Below, piece after piece: positions 53,758 through 61,990 of a DNA stretch of 64,000 nt. The stretch covers positions 1-64,000 of the forward strand of contig CAJUEW010000009.1 of assembly GCA_910585465.1 (NCBI GenBank). Direction: 5' to 3'. The notes beneath the pieces were generated by a model. The model saw only the letters and a list, made by a program, of their open reading frames with translations. It was not told the DNA's origin and did no database searches. A program made the position numbers and the translations under genes. Origin of the DNA: an uncultured Lachnospiraceae bacterium (GTDB taxonomy: Bacteria; Bacillota; Clostridia; Lachnospirales; Lachnospiraceae). Within the stretch, counting starts at the first letter, position 1; every line of letters begins with the position of its first letter.

Positions 53758-54015
53758 ATGAACAAGATGTTATCGCGCGAGTTTAACATCGACACCGGCA
53801 ATGTCGAACTGCGATATGCGGACGGGAGCATGATTTCCATTGACTGCACCGAGGTCGAGAAGGAAGTCGCTATGAGCATCAATGCTCGTTCCGAACTGGA
53901 CTGGCTCGTTTACAACGCCCCCTTGGACTATGCGGAGTTGGTTCTCTGTGGTGATTTGGAGGGCTATCTCAGGCGGGTGTCCTGTTCGCACAGCGGGATT
54001 GAAGGCAATTCCTAA
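53758..54015 (+). CDS. DUF6061-like small protein
   Basis: 85 residues from ATG 53758 after ACGGAGGTTCCGCT. The sequence FNIDTGNVELRYADGSMISI, then CTEVEKEVAMSINARSELDW and a YAELVLCGDLEGYL tail matches small DUF6061 proteins of Clostridia, as I remember them. These are often cargo of integrative elements; their function is unknown. It is followed by a strong terminator and precedes the methyltransferase in the inserted segment. Confidence 0.65.
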   Translation: MNKMLSREFNIDTGNVELRYADGSMISIDCTEVEKEVAMSINARSELDWLVYNAPLDYAELVLCGDLEGYLRRVSCSHSGIEGNS

Positions 54016-54024
54016 TTTCACAGC

Positions 54025-54067
54025 AAGCGGGCGGAGTACCGGATTGATCGGCACTCTGCCCGCTTTC
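54025..54067 (+). terminator. Terminator after the DUF6061-like gene
   Basis: AAGCGGGCGGAGT pairs with ACTCTGCCCGCTT (one mismatch), with an inner CCG/CGG. It isolates the DUF6061-like gene from the methyltransferase transcript. Confidence 0.7.
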
Positions 54068-54193
54068 TCTCAATTAGAACTCAAAGTCATGAGTACGATT
54101 AAAATGCAAGATTTCTAATGTTGCCGCATCTTGCGTTATCCAGAAAAAGATGTTAGAATAATGTTGAGTATTGCACTGAAGGGAGTGAATGCG

Positions 54194-55069
54194 ATGCCAA
54201 ACCCATCTCCTTTGCGTTATCCAGGCGGGAAAGCACGTCTGGCAAATTTTATTGGAATTGCCATCCAAAACCTTGGAATGCCTAACTGTACTTATGTTGA
54301 ACCCTTTGCAGGTGGTGCCGGTGTCGCTCTTTCTCTGCTGCTATCAGGTACAGTTGAGAATATCGTTATTAACGATTATGATAAAGCAATTTATTCATTT
54401 TGGCGGGCAATAAAGCAAGAACCCGGCGCTCTTATTCAAAAAATTTGGGATACCCCCCTTACAATTGACGAATGGCGCAGACAAAAAGAAATTTATCAAA
54501 CCTCAACAGCTTACTCGTTGGATTTAGCATTTGCCACACTTTTTCTGAATCGCACAAATCGATCTGGTATTTTAAATGCGGGTCCTATAGGCGGGTATTC
54601 ACAATCTGGTGATTGGAAATTAGATGTGCGTTTTGATAAAGATGCTATTGTCTCTAAAATCGTTGCTATAGCAGAGCGCAAAAAAAATATTGCAGTTTAT
54701 AACAAAGACATTATTAGCCTGCTGCGCAATTATGCTACTACTTGGGGCAACAATGTATTTTTTTATTTTGATCCTCCATATTACAATAAAGGCCAAAAAT
54801 TATATAAAAACTTTTTCACTCATTATGATCACAAACGAATCCGTGATGTCATAGTTCAAGAAATAGTTTCTCCTTGGATAATTACATACGATGATGTGTC
54901 CGAAATTGAAAATTTATATACGGGTTTTACAATTCAAAGATTTGATTTGACATATAGTGCCGCAAATAAAGGAACGGCATCTGAATTGATTATTTTTTCA
55001 GATACGCAGTGGTGTCCAACTCAGGAACAATTAGCTAATAGCAAGATTTCCATTAATTTACGAGGCTAA
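54194..55069 (+). CDS. Dam-type (D12 class) DNA adenine N6-methyltransferase
   Basis: 291 residues from ATG 54194 after GAAGGGAGTGAATGCG. Motif order is that of alpha-class Dam/DpnM enzymes: PLRYPGGKARL (start), YVEPFAGGAGVALSLL (SAM-binding motif I), NDYDKAIYSFW, and the catalytic DPPY in VFFYFDPPYYNKG (about residue 195). It methylates adenine in a specific DNA site; the site is unknown. It is 18 bp upstream of a partner ATPase gene. The base composition is AT-rich compared with the 46-53 kb region. No restriction endonuclease gene of known type is present. Confidence 0.88.
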   Translation: MPNPSPLRYPGGKARLANFIGIAIQNLGMPNCTYVEPFAGGAGVALSLLLSGTVENIVINDYDKAIYSFWRAIKQEPGALIQKIWDTPLTIDEWRRQKEIYQTSTAYSLDLAFATLFLNRTNRSGILNAGPIGGYSQSGDWKLDVRFDKDAIVSKIVAIAERKKNIAVYNKDIISLLRNYATTWGNNVFFYFDPPYYNKGQKLYKNFFTHYDHKRIRDVIVQEIVSPWIITYDDVSEIENLYTGFTIQRFDLTYSAANKGTASELIIFSDTQWCPTQEQLANSKISINLRG

Positions 55070-55087
55070 AACAAAAGAGGGACATGT

Positions 55088-56776
55088 ATGATTATTAAGA
55101 GTATTGAAATACAAAAATTTCGTTCATTTGAGAATGTATCCTTTGATTTAGGACGCCGTATTACTGCAATTTCCGGACGAAACGCAACACAAAAAACGAC
55201 AGTCTTAGGAATGATTGGACAGCCCTTCACTATATCCAAGGGCCATGCAATGTATGGTTGCAAAACAATAGATGGATACAATTTTCGTTCTCAGTTTAAG
55301 GATAAATTTAAGATATCTCCCAACCACGATATAATCGGCGAACATAAGTGGAAATTGATTCTCCATAATCACATTTATGAACAACCCTACTATTCTGTTG
55401 AAAGCATAGCCCGTAGGCAGACGGGGCATACAACAACTTTAAGATTTTGGAACGCCGAGAGTAGGGCCAGAGGCGCCGGATATATTCAATTGCCTGTTTA
55501 TTTTTTGAGCTTAAGTAGACTTTTCCCTATTGGTGAAGGTGGAAAAACTCAATCAGTTCAAGCCACCTTAACTCCTGAAGAACTAGAATACTGTATTACA
55601 AATTATCGAACTATTCTATCAATTCAGTCTATAAACGGAACTCCAACTGTTGGACTTGAAAAAGGGGCGTCCTCGAAAACATTTGCTGGTGTAAGTGATG
55701 ATGTACACGACATCTTTACAAATTCCGCAGGCGAAGGAAATATTGTACGGATTATACTGGCTCTCCTCTCTTTTAAGCGTCTCAAAGAGCAGTATCCTCG
55801 AGACTATAAAGGTGGAATACTCCTCATCGATGAACTAGATGCGACTTTGTATGGCTTTTCGCAATCCAAATTAGTTGAGTATTTGTGGAAAGCTGCTGGT
55901 GACTATAAAATTCAAATAGTTTTTACCACTCATTCGCCAATAGTTTTAAAAAGTGTTAATAGGCTTCAGCGAGAAGAACGGAAAAATAAGGGTATAAATC
56001 TCCCGACATATGCATACGATAGTTCCATAGTATATCTGGAGCCGCATTATGATCAGGAGGGCAACCGAACCATTATGCCTAGGAATATTTTTACCAGTGA
56101 TGATTTAAATAGAATTTTGAATGATATCAACCTTACAATGCCTATCGGTGAAAATAAGATTCGGGTTTATTGTGAAGATGCGCGAGCATGTGCTTTTTTG
56201 CAATATATACTATCGAATGGTTTGGGAGTCAACCTTGAATTGTTTATGACCTTTGTGGATGTAAATTTAGGGTGGCCAAACTATATTCAATTGGCACAGA
56301 AGGAAATACCTGAGTTTCGCAAAAATATAATTGTCCTTGATGGCGATGTCCCTGCAAAACCAGAATATAGGTCAAAAGCGCAGTTTGTAAACGAAGCTAG
56401 GAATTTTTTGTTTTTACCTTTGGTTATTGAGAAAGATATGTTTGTACTTTTAAAAAATCATGCTACTTTTTTAAGGTTCCAGACCTTTTCTCCTCGGGCC
56501 AACGCTTTCACATATGATATTTGTTTTAATAATTGGGCATTAGAAGCCGAGAATTATTTAACAGAAGACTTCAAAAATTGGTATGCTCAGACCGAGCGCG
56601 CTCTTGGCAATCAAAATATTCTGTTCGATTTTTGGTGTAATGAACATCCAACTGAAACAAGTGAATTTATAGAACGATTTTCTACACTGTTTAATCAGCT
56701 TGCGGATCAATTAGAGATTGATGCTCTTCCCACAGTCAATCACGAGCAGATATTAGGAGAGGGTGATGCAATTTAA
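55088..56776 (+). CDS. AAA ATPase with TOPRIM-like C-terminal domain
   Basis: 562 residues. It starts IEIQKFRSFENVSFDLG, the usual N-terminus of SMC-like/OLD-type ATPases. The P-loop is unusual: ISGRNATQKTTVLGMIG (Ala and Gln replace the two Gly of GxNGxGKST). Walker B is ILLIDELDATLY, with the H-loop TTHSPIVLK. From about residue 355 a second domain reads KIRVYCEDARACAFLQYIL, then IIVLDGDVP, which resembles the Glu and DxD of a TOPRIM nuclease. A DNA-cleaving or defence role with the Dam-type methyltransferase is inferred. Confidence 0.75.
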   Translation: MIIKSIEIQKFRSFENVSFDLGRRITAISGRNATQKTTVLGMIGQPFTISKGHAMYGCKTIDGYNFRSQFKDKFKISPNHDIIGEHKWKLILHNHIYEQPYYSVESIARRQTGHTTTLRFWNAESRARGAGYIQLPVYFLSLSRLFPIGEGGKTQSVQATLTPEELEYCITNYRTILSIQSINGTPTVGLEKGASSKTFAGVSDDVHDIFTNSAGEGNIVRIILALLSFKRLKEQYPRDYKGGILLIDELDATLYGFSQSKLVEYLWKAAGDYKIQIVFTTHSPIVLKSVNRLQREERKNKGINLPTYAYDSSIVYLEPHYDQEGNRTIMPRNIFTSDDLNRILNDINLTMPIGENKIRVYCEDARACAFLQYILSNGLGVNLELFMTFVDVNLGWPNYIQLAQKEIPEFRKNIIVLDGDVPAKPEYRSKAQFVNEARNFLFLPLVIEKDMFVLLKNHATFLRFQTFSPRANAFTYDICFNNWALEAENYLTEDFKNWYAQTERALGNQNILFDFWCNEHPTETSEFIERFSTLFNQLADQLEIDALPTVNHEQILGEGDAI

Positions 56777-56802
56777 TTCTTCCCACAAGATTTCTTATAA
56801 AC

Positions 56803-56924
56803 ATGGGGCTGTTGCACTAAATAAGAACAACTATCTCTTTTTAGAACTAAGAATTAAATATTTTACAAAAAAAAGAACGGGGCTGTTACACTGGTGATTT
56901 TTTAGTCACTAGTGCAACAGCCCC
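56803..56924. mobile_element. MITE-like IS remnant with right copy of the 76-bp repeat
   Basis: Direct repeat copy 56803-56878, followed by a hairpin (GGGGCTGTTACACT / AGTGCAACAGCCCC, 56879-56924, then TTTT). GGGGCTGTTGCACTA at 56805 and TAGTGCAACAGCCCC at 56910-56924 are exact terminal inverted repeats, making a unit of about 120 bp with no transposase. The copy at 53582 is the same left end, cut off at GAAC. The hairpin can also end the ATPase transcript. Confidence 0.7.
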
Positions 56925-57036
56925 TTTTGACACTTGTATCATCTCATATTATGTACATGAAATCCACTTCCAGACAGAACGGATCTGTTGGCGGTTATAT
57001 GGTTAAGAATCCTGCCAATTAAAACAGTTCCACCGT

Positions 57037-57582
57037 TTAGTCATCAAAATCCATAATCATTACAGAAGAAGCATACACGGTATCTCCATCCCTTGTACCT
57101 GAAACTTCCGCTGACCTACTGCTTACCAAATCGGCGCTGCTGCCCGGTGTGTCAGTATGCGTTGCCCCCATATCCGTAGATGAACGTACTGTGAAAGTGG
57201 TCTGTTCTGTAAATATAATCTCCAATTGTTTTGCTTCCTCAGGGTCAAGCACTGCAACCTGCCCCGCATCTCCCTGATCATCTATCTGAATCTCCTTTCC
57301 CATAAAAGAAGTTTCCAAAACTTCTTCTATCGATACTGACAATCCGCTTACAGGCGTACCTTTGCTTTCCATATCCCCGCCTATCTCCGGGCTGTCACTG
57401 TCCGGGGTCTGCTCTGCTTGTGTATCTTCCGTTTTCTTCTCCGGTTTTGCCGCCCCTTGTGTATCTGTATCTTTTGTACTGTCTTCTTTTCCGCTTCCAC
57501 ATGCCATTAGCAGCAGTGCCAAAAGGACTGCAACTGCAATGACACATATTCCTCGGTTTCTTTTCTTTCTTCCATTTGCCAT
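57037..57582 (-). CDS. Small lipoprotein with acidic linker
   Basis: 181 residues. A basic n-region, Leu-rich core and lipobox LMAC (residue about 28), then a Thr/Asp/Glu/Lys-rich linker (about 30-75) and a C-terminal region of about 100 residues with no recognised family (ISIEEVLETSFMGKEIQI-like, then VAVLDPEEAKQLEIIF). It may be a substrate of the linked two-component system upstream, or an extracytoplasmic sensor. It is divergent from the regulator at 58121. Confidence 0.65.
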   Translation of the reverse strand: MANGRKKRNRGICVIAVAVLLALLLMACGSGKEDSTKDTDTQGAAKPEKKTEDTQAEQTPDSDSPEIGGDMESKGTPVSGLSVSIEEVLETSFMGKEIQIDDQGDAGQVAVLDPEEAKQLEIIFTEQTTFTVRSSTDMGATHTDTPGSSADLVSSRSAEVSGTRDGDTVYASSVMIMDFDD

Positions 57583-57738
57583 TTCTAAAATCCTGCCTTT
57601 CTAAAATATTTGTCATATATATCCTATCAAGCCATTCTCTAAAAAAACTTTAAACCTGATAAAATTTTTGTAAATTTATCTAAGACAGAAACATTGTCTT
57701 ATTTTTAAGAAAATATTTTGTAGAAATCAGGAAAAATT

Positions 57739-57767
57739 TTGACATGGTATTTTTATAGTGGTATTAT
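57739..57767 (+). promoter_or_regulatory. Strong promoter in a 540-bp gene-free gap
   Basis: TTGACA (57739-57744), 17 bp, TATTAT (57762-57767). No annotated-length gene follows before the terminator at 57860-57897, so it drives a short transcript of about 120 nt. Confidence 0.65.
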
Positions 57768-57785
57768 ACTAATAAGCAGTTGAGT

Positions 57786-57860
57786 ATGACCCCTTCTGCT
57801 ATCTTTTTCGTACCATGTACTATATTGGCATGGATTATATTTTTTTATGATTATTTCTGA
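57786..57860 (+). CDS. 24-codon hydrophobic small ORF
   Basis: ATG at 57786, TGA at 57858-57860. The peptide starts MTPSAIFFVPCTILAWIIFF and ends with a Tyr/Asp/Phe tail: a single membrane-spanning segment. It lies between a near-consensus promoter and a strong terminator that begins at its stop codon. The ribosome site is weak (AGCAGTTGAG region). Small hydrophobic peptides in this layout can be type I toxin-like or regulatory. On the other strand a TATAAT box exists near 57838, so an antisense RNA is possible. Translation is unproven. Confidence 0.35.
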   Translation: MTPSAIFFVPCTILAWIIFFYDYF

Positions 57861-57897
57861 AATAGGAGTTTGATATAAATCAATCTCCTATTTTTAA
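57860..57897 (+). terminator. Strong intrinsic terminator of the short transcript
   Basis: AAATAGGAG pairs with CTCCTATTT, with an inner TGAT/ATCA, then TTTAATT. It ends the transcript that starts at about 57774. Confidence 0.75.
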
Positions 57898-58013
57898 TTA
57901 TTATATCTCCCGCTGAAAAATCTTCTATTCTTTTAAGTTATGCGGAAACATATTATTAAACCTTACACCATTCGCCCTCATCCTTAGGCAAATATTAAAT
58001 GAATTATAAAATA

Positions 58014-58039
58014 CAAAAACGGCCCCTCATTTTGCAAAA
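58014..58039. repeat. Dispersed 26-bp repeat, copy 3 (inverted)
   Basis: On the minus strand TTTTGCAAAATGAGGGGCCG then TTTTTG, nearly the same as copies 1 and 2. It lies in front of the regulator gene at 58121, between the small-ORF unit and the ribosome site. Confidence 0.55.
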
Positions 58040-58120
58040 GAGAACAGGGTTATTGTTCACGGTCTGCCTTGATGATAAAATCGCATTGTGATTTTATGAT
58101 TTAAGTAAGGAGTATGAAAG

Positions 58121-58804
58121 ATGCACATTTTAATTGTAGAAGACGACCGAGAATTATGCAGTGCCTTAAAATTACAGCTTTCTGCTAAAAAACATACCGT
58201 TGACTGTTGCCATGCCGGAAGTGAGGCAATCTATCTTGCCATGTCCGGCGCTTACGATCTGATCCTTCTGGACCGCATGCTGCCGGAGCTTGACGGCCTG
58301 GCTATCCTAAAAGCCATCCGCCAGAATCACATCAATGTTCCTATCATCCTGACAACTGCGCTGGGCTCCATAGATGACCGGATTGTCGGTCTGGACTGCG
58401 GGGCAGACGACTACCTGGTAAAACCCTACGCCATAGATGAGCTCCTTGCACGTATCCGCGCCCTCTCGAGAAGACCGCATGCATTTTCAGACCATACCAG
58501 TCTCTCCTTTTTGGATATCCAGTTCAATATGGAAACCAGGGTCCTGACCTGCAATGAAAAAGAGCAGCGCCTTTCCAAACAGAAGTCCCTCCTTATGGAA
58601 TTTTTCCTGCGTAATCCGGGAAAAACGCTGACGCGGGAACAGATCTTTCTGCGTGTCTGGGGCTCAGAAAGCGCTGTAGAGGATGGAAACCTTGATACAT
58701 ATATTTATTTTATCAGAAAACATCTGCGTTCTTTGGGGAGCCAGGCAAATATTGCTACAGTGCATGGCATGGGATACCGATTGGAGGACAGCAATGTTTC
58801 CTAA
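58121..58804 (+). CDS. OmpR-family response regulator
   Basis: 227 residues starting after AAGGAGTATGAAAG. Receiver with EDD, phosphoacceptor in LILLDRMLPELDG (about residue 51), Thr in LTTALGS and Lys in YLVKPYA. The winged helix ends IATVHGMGYRLED. It overlaps the kinase gene by 11 bp. Before insertion of the 53.6-56.9 kb segment, this system lay close to the solute-binding/exporter operon that ends there, and it may regulate it. Confidence 0.93.
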   Translation: MHILIVEDDRELCSALKLQLSAKKHTVDCCHAGSEAIYLAMSGAYDLILLDRMLPELDGLAILKAIRQNHINVPIILTTALGSIDDRIVGLDCGADDYLVKPYAIDELLARIRALSRRPHAFSDHTSLSFLDIQFNMETRVLTCNEKEQRLSKQKSLLMEFFLRNPGKTLTREQIFLRVWGSESAVEDGNLDTYIYFIRKHLRSLGSQANIATVHGMGYRLEDSNVS

Positions 58805-60080
58805 GCTACAGAGAAAATTTGTATTGCTTTATACCTTAAGCACCGGGCTGATCATCACATTTATCCTGTCCATAACATTTCTTTTCTACTTTGCCTCACA
58901 GGAAAACCGCCAGGAATCACTGTTTCAAAAACAGCTTTTCACACTGATATCCCAGCTTCAGAGTGACTCCAGGTTTACGGATTTGTTTCTGGCACAGCTG
59001 GAGCAGAAAAATCAGCTCATTATTCATATAGAAGAAAACGGCACGCCCTTTTTCTTTCCCGGTTCATACAGACCGGATACCGAACGGGAGACTCTTCTCG
59101 CGTATGCAGAGAAAGCCGCGAACAAGGAAGGCATTTTTACAGATTCCTACCCTATTTCCTCAAATATGCTGCAAACCTCCATATTCCAAATCAGCGGAGA
59201 CAGGCGGGATGTCTACCTTGGGAATGTCCTTGTCCTCCTGACCCCGAACGGATATAAAAAGCTTACCCTGCTGCAGGATATCACTGACAGTAGGAAGAAA
59301 GCCATGGAAAACGGATATTTCTATCTGTTTATAGACCTGCTCGGAATCCTGCTTCTCTTTCTGAGCGGGCGTTGGTTCGTCCGCCGTTCCCTGCGGCCTC
59401 TGGAAGAAACATACCAACGGCAACAGGACTTTGTTGCCGCCGCTTCTCATGAGCTTCGTTCGCCTATTGCAGTCATCCAAATGACTGCAGATGCCATCTC
59501 CTCCCAGTCAGCAGAGGATACTCGGCTGCTTTCTGTTATTAAGAGCGAGTGCCGCAGGGGAAGTACCCTAATTAAAAATCTTCTGCTCCTTGCGTCTGCC
59601 GAACAGAAGGAATGGGCTGTAAGGAAGCGGAAATTTGAAATAGACGAGCTTCTCCTGGACCTTTTAGAACTATATGAGCCGCTCTGCCATTCCAAAAGTG
59701 GAACCCTGCAATTACGGCTCCCGGAGGAACCACTCCCACAAGTATCAGCAGACCCTGAACTGTGCCGGCAGATCTTGACGATACTGCTTGATAACGCTAT
59801 CGCATATTCTTTGACACATCCTTCAAAGAATATCCTTCTGCAGGCTGAACACTGCCATCCCCATACCCTGATTTACGTCGTGGACCACGGCCCTGGAATC
59901 CCTGACGAGGAAAAAGAATTCATCTTTGACCGCTTTTATAAAAGTGATAAATCACGGAATAAAAAAGAGCATTTCGGACTTGGCCTGTCCATCGCCATTA
60001 CCCTTGCAAAAATCCAGGGGATAAAGCTGGGCGTGCAGGATACAGATGGCGGCGGAAGTACTTTTTATTTGGAATTGTAA
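58794..60080 (+). CDS. Sensor histidine kinase
   Basis: 428 residues from ATG 58794 (MFPKLQRKFVLLY) after TTGGAGGACAGCA; a longer frame from 58683 lies within the regulator. Transmembrane helices at about 13-35 and 172-195 flank an extracellular domain of about 135 residues. H-box AAASHELRSPIAVIQM, N-box LDNAIAYS, G-boxes DHGPGIPDEEKEF and FGLGLSIAITLAK. The signal is unknown. The following gene may be cotranscribed. Confidence 0.93.
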   Translation: MFPKLQRKFVLLYTLSTGLIITFILSITFLFYFASQENRQESLFQKQLFTLISQLQSDSRFTDLFLAQLEQKNQLIIHIEENGTPFFFPGSYRPDTERETLLAYAEKAANKEGIFTDSYPISSNMLQTSIFQISGDRRDVYLGNVLVLLTPNGYKKLTLLQDITDSRKKAMENGYFYLFIDLLGILLLFLSGRWFVRRSLRPLEETYQRQQDFVAAASHELRSPIAVIQMTADAISSQSAEDTRLLSVIKSECRRGSTLIKNLLLLASAEQKEWAVRKRKFEIDELLLDLLELYEPLCHSKSGTLQLRLPEEPLPQVSADPELCRQILTILLDNAIAYSLTHPSKNILLQAEHCHPHTLIYVVDHGPGIPDEEKEFIFDRFYKSDKSRNKKEHFGLGLSIAITLAKIQGIKLGVQDTDGGGSTFYLEL

Positions 60081-60187
60081 TCCAAAAAGATATCCTGCTA
60101 TTGTAAAGGACCTACATGAATAGTAGAATTGTATTCAAATATTTAAGGGATAAATCCCACAAAAATGATGACAGGAGAACCTAAATT

Positions 60188-60766
60188 ATGTCATACAGCA
60201 AAAAAACTACTATATTCGGGCTTATAATCACAGCAGCCGTGATATGTGTAACCGTATTTATATTTTTTCCCAAAAAGTCAAAAGAAGATAGCAGCAATCC
60301 TGTCACTTCTGCAGATGACAAGAGGCATTCGTTTTCTTTTTCAGCTACCATTATAGAAATCGAAAAGCATTCCTTATTGATCGAACCTGTGAAAGGCTCT
60401 GCTGAATTATCATCCTCTGACCGAATTTCAATTCCTATAGAGTATATGCCGGACTCTTCCACTCCAGAGGTCGGAGATATAATCAGCATCCAATATAACG
60501 GTGAAATTTTGGAATCCTATCCCGCACAACTGGGCGAAATATATGGCATACAGCTTATGGAAGTGAGCAGCGGAAAGCTCCGCTATCACAGCCATTGGTA
60601 TAATAAAGAAGACCTATCCGCTGAAACCATAGAATGGCTTTCCTGGTACAATCGCCTGACCGAAGAAGAACAACTGGCCGTAAGCTATGTTCCGGCCGAT
60701 CTGCTCGAGCTGGAAGGCCTGGCCAACGGCTCAGATATGGAAACGGAAACCACAGATGCAGATTAG
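60188..60766 (+). CDS. Membrane-anchored DUF3221-like protein
   Basis: 192 residues after GACAGGAGAACC. One N-terminal membrane helix (about 8-28) and then a beta-rich extracellular domain: FSATIIEIEKHSLLIEPVKG followed by a DIISIQYNGEILESYPAQ segment, like the OB-fold-like DUF3221 domain. The C-terminus has an acidic tail. It lies 107 bp after the kinase gene, so it may belong to the same envelope-related cluster. The function is unknown. Confidence 0.65.
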   Translation: MSYSKKTTIFGLIITAAVICVTVFIFFPKKSKEDSSNPVTSADDKRHSFSFSATIIEIEKHSLLIEPVKGSAELSSSDRISIPIEYMPDSSTPEVGDIISIQYNGEILESYPAQLGEIYGIQLMEVSSGKLRYHSHWYNKEDLSAETIEWLSWYNRLTEEEQLAVSYVPADLLELEGLANGSDMETETTDAD

Positions 60767-60815
60767 ATGCTTAACAGGCTATACATCTTCTGCAGATGAA
60801 AGGAGTAGAAAAATC

Positions 60816-61961
60816 ATGGACTTTGACGCAGCTATTTTCGATCTGGATGGAACGCTTTTAAATTCAATGGATGTCTGGGAACAGATTGATATCCGTTTTC
60901 TCCGTAAAAGGAACCTTCCAGTTCCTGAAAATTACGTGACCGAAATATGTGCCCGCAGTTTCATAGAAGCCGCGCAGTACACAATTGACTTATTCGGGCT
61001 GTCCGAAAAAACAGAAGAGATTATACAGGAATGGAATGAGATGGCACTGTACGAATACTCCCACAATGTAAAGCTGTTACCCCATACACTGGACTATCTC
61101 CTGCGCTTAAAAGAACGCCATATCAAATTGGCGGTCGCCACAGGCCTGCCTGGAAAACTGTTCAAGCCCTGTCTTATAAACAATTCTGTCTGGGAGCTGT
61201 TTGAAGCAGTATGCTCGACCGACGAAACAGGACGCGGCAAAGAATATCCCGATGTATTCGAGTTGACTGCCAGAAAACTGGCTGTTTCCCCAAAGCGCTG
61301 CATTGTCTTTGATGATGTGCTTCCGGCCCTTAGGAGCGCAAAGCAGGTCGGCATGCTCGTATGCGGTGTATATGATAAATATTCAGCGCACCACCGTACA
61401 GAGATTGAACATATCTCCGACTGCTACATTCATGATTTCAAAACTGCACCTCTTCCATGTAAAACGAATACAGCTCCAATAGAATTATGGGATTTATACA
61501 ATGCAGTGAGAACGAAGACTGGTGCAACCATCCAACGCGGCGCTAAAATACCTGCTGGAAGCTACCATCTGTCAGTCAGTATCTGGCTCATGAACAGACA
61601 GGGGCAATACCTTCTTTCTCAAAGGCATCCTGATAAAGCATTCCCCCTGTACTGGGAATGTACAGGCGGCTCTGTCCTTGCCGGAGAAAGCAGCCTGGAG
61701 GGCGCGGTACGTGAAGTCAGCGAAGAACTGGGGATTCTTCTTGATCCTAGCCAGGGAAAACGAATCTTGCAGACACGCCGCGACCATATGCAGGATTTTT
61801 ATGATGTCTGGCTGTTCCATAACGATACTCCAGTAGAGCATCTCTATTTGCAGGAAAATGAAGTAACCGGCGCTGAATGGGTCAGTCCTGATAAGCTGCT
61901 CCATTTATACAAGAACCAAAAGCTGCATCCTCTGATAGATTACATTCATTTATTATGTTAA
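60816..61961 (+). CDS. HAD hydrolase-NUDIX hydrolase fusion
   Basis: 381 residues from ATG 60816 after AAAGGAG. Residues 1-215: HAD superfamily phosphatase of beta-phosphoglucomutase type, with FDLDGTLLNSMDVWE (nucleophile Asp), VATGLPGK (motif II) and a CIVFDDVLPALRSAKQVGM acid motif. Residues 235-380: NUDIX domain with the box GGSVLAGESSLEGAVREVSE then ELGI, which fits GX5EX7REUXEEXGU. The fusion may remove phosphates and clear damaged nucleotides or related phosphate esters. The two domains are joined by a linker of about 15 residues. It is one intact frame. Confidence 0.85.
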   Translation: MDFDAAIFDLDGTLLNSMDVWEQIDIRFLRKRNLPVPENYVTEICARSFIEAAQYTIDLFGLSEKTEEIIQEWNEMALYEYSHNVKLLPHTLDYLLRLKERHIKLAVATGLPGKLFKPCLINNSVWELFEAVCSTDETGRGKEYPDVFELTARKLAVSPKRCIVFDDVLPALRSAKQVGMLVCGVYDKYSAHHRTEIEHISDCYIHDFKTAPLPCKTNTAPIELWDLYNAVRTKTGATIQRGAKIPAGSYHLSVSIWLMNRQGQYLLSQRHPDKAFPLYWECTGGSVLAGESSLEGAVREVSEELGILLDPSQGKRILQTRRDHMQDFYDVWLFHNDTPVEHLYLQENEVTGAEWVSPDKLLHLYKNQKLHPLIDYIHLLC

Positions 61962-61963
61962 CC

Positions 61964-61990
61964 AAAAGAAGGGCCAAGAGCCCTTCTTTT
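61964..61990 (+). terminator. Terminator of the HAD-NUDIX gene
   Basis: AAAAGAAGGGC / GCCCTTCTTTT, an 11-bp perfect stem with a 5-nt loop, starting 3 bp after the stop codon. The region 61991-62348 beyond it holds no gene I can support. It has a small GTTTAC/GTAAAC inverted repeat (62073-62093). Confidence 0.85.
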
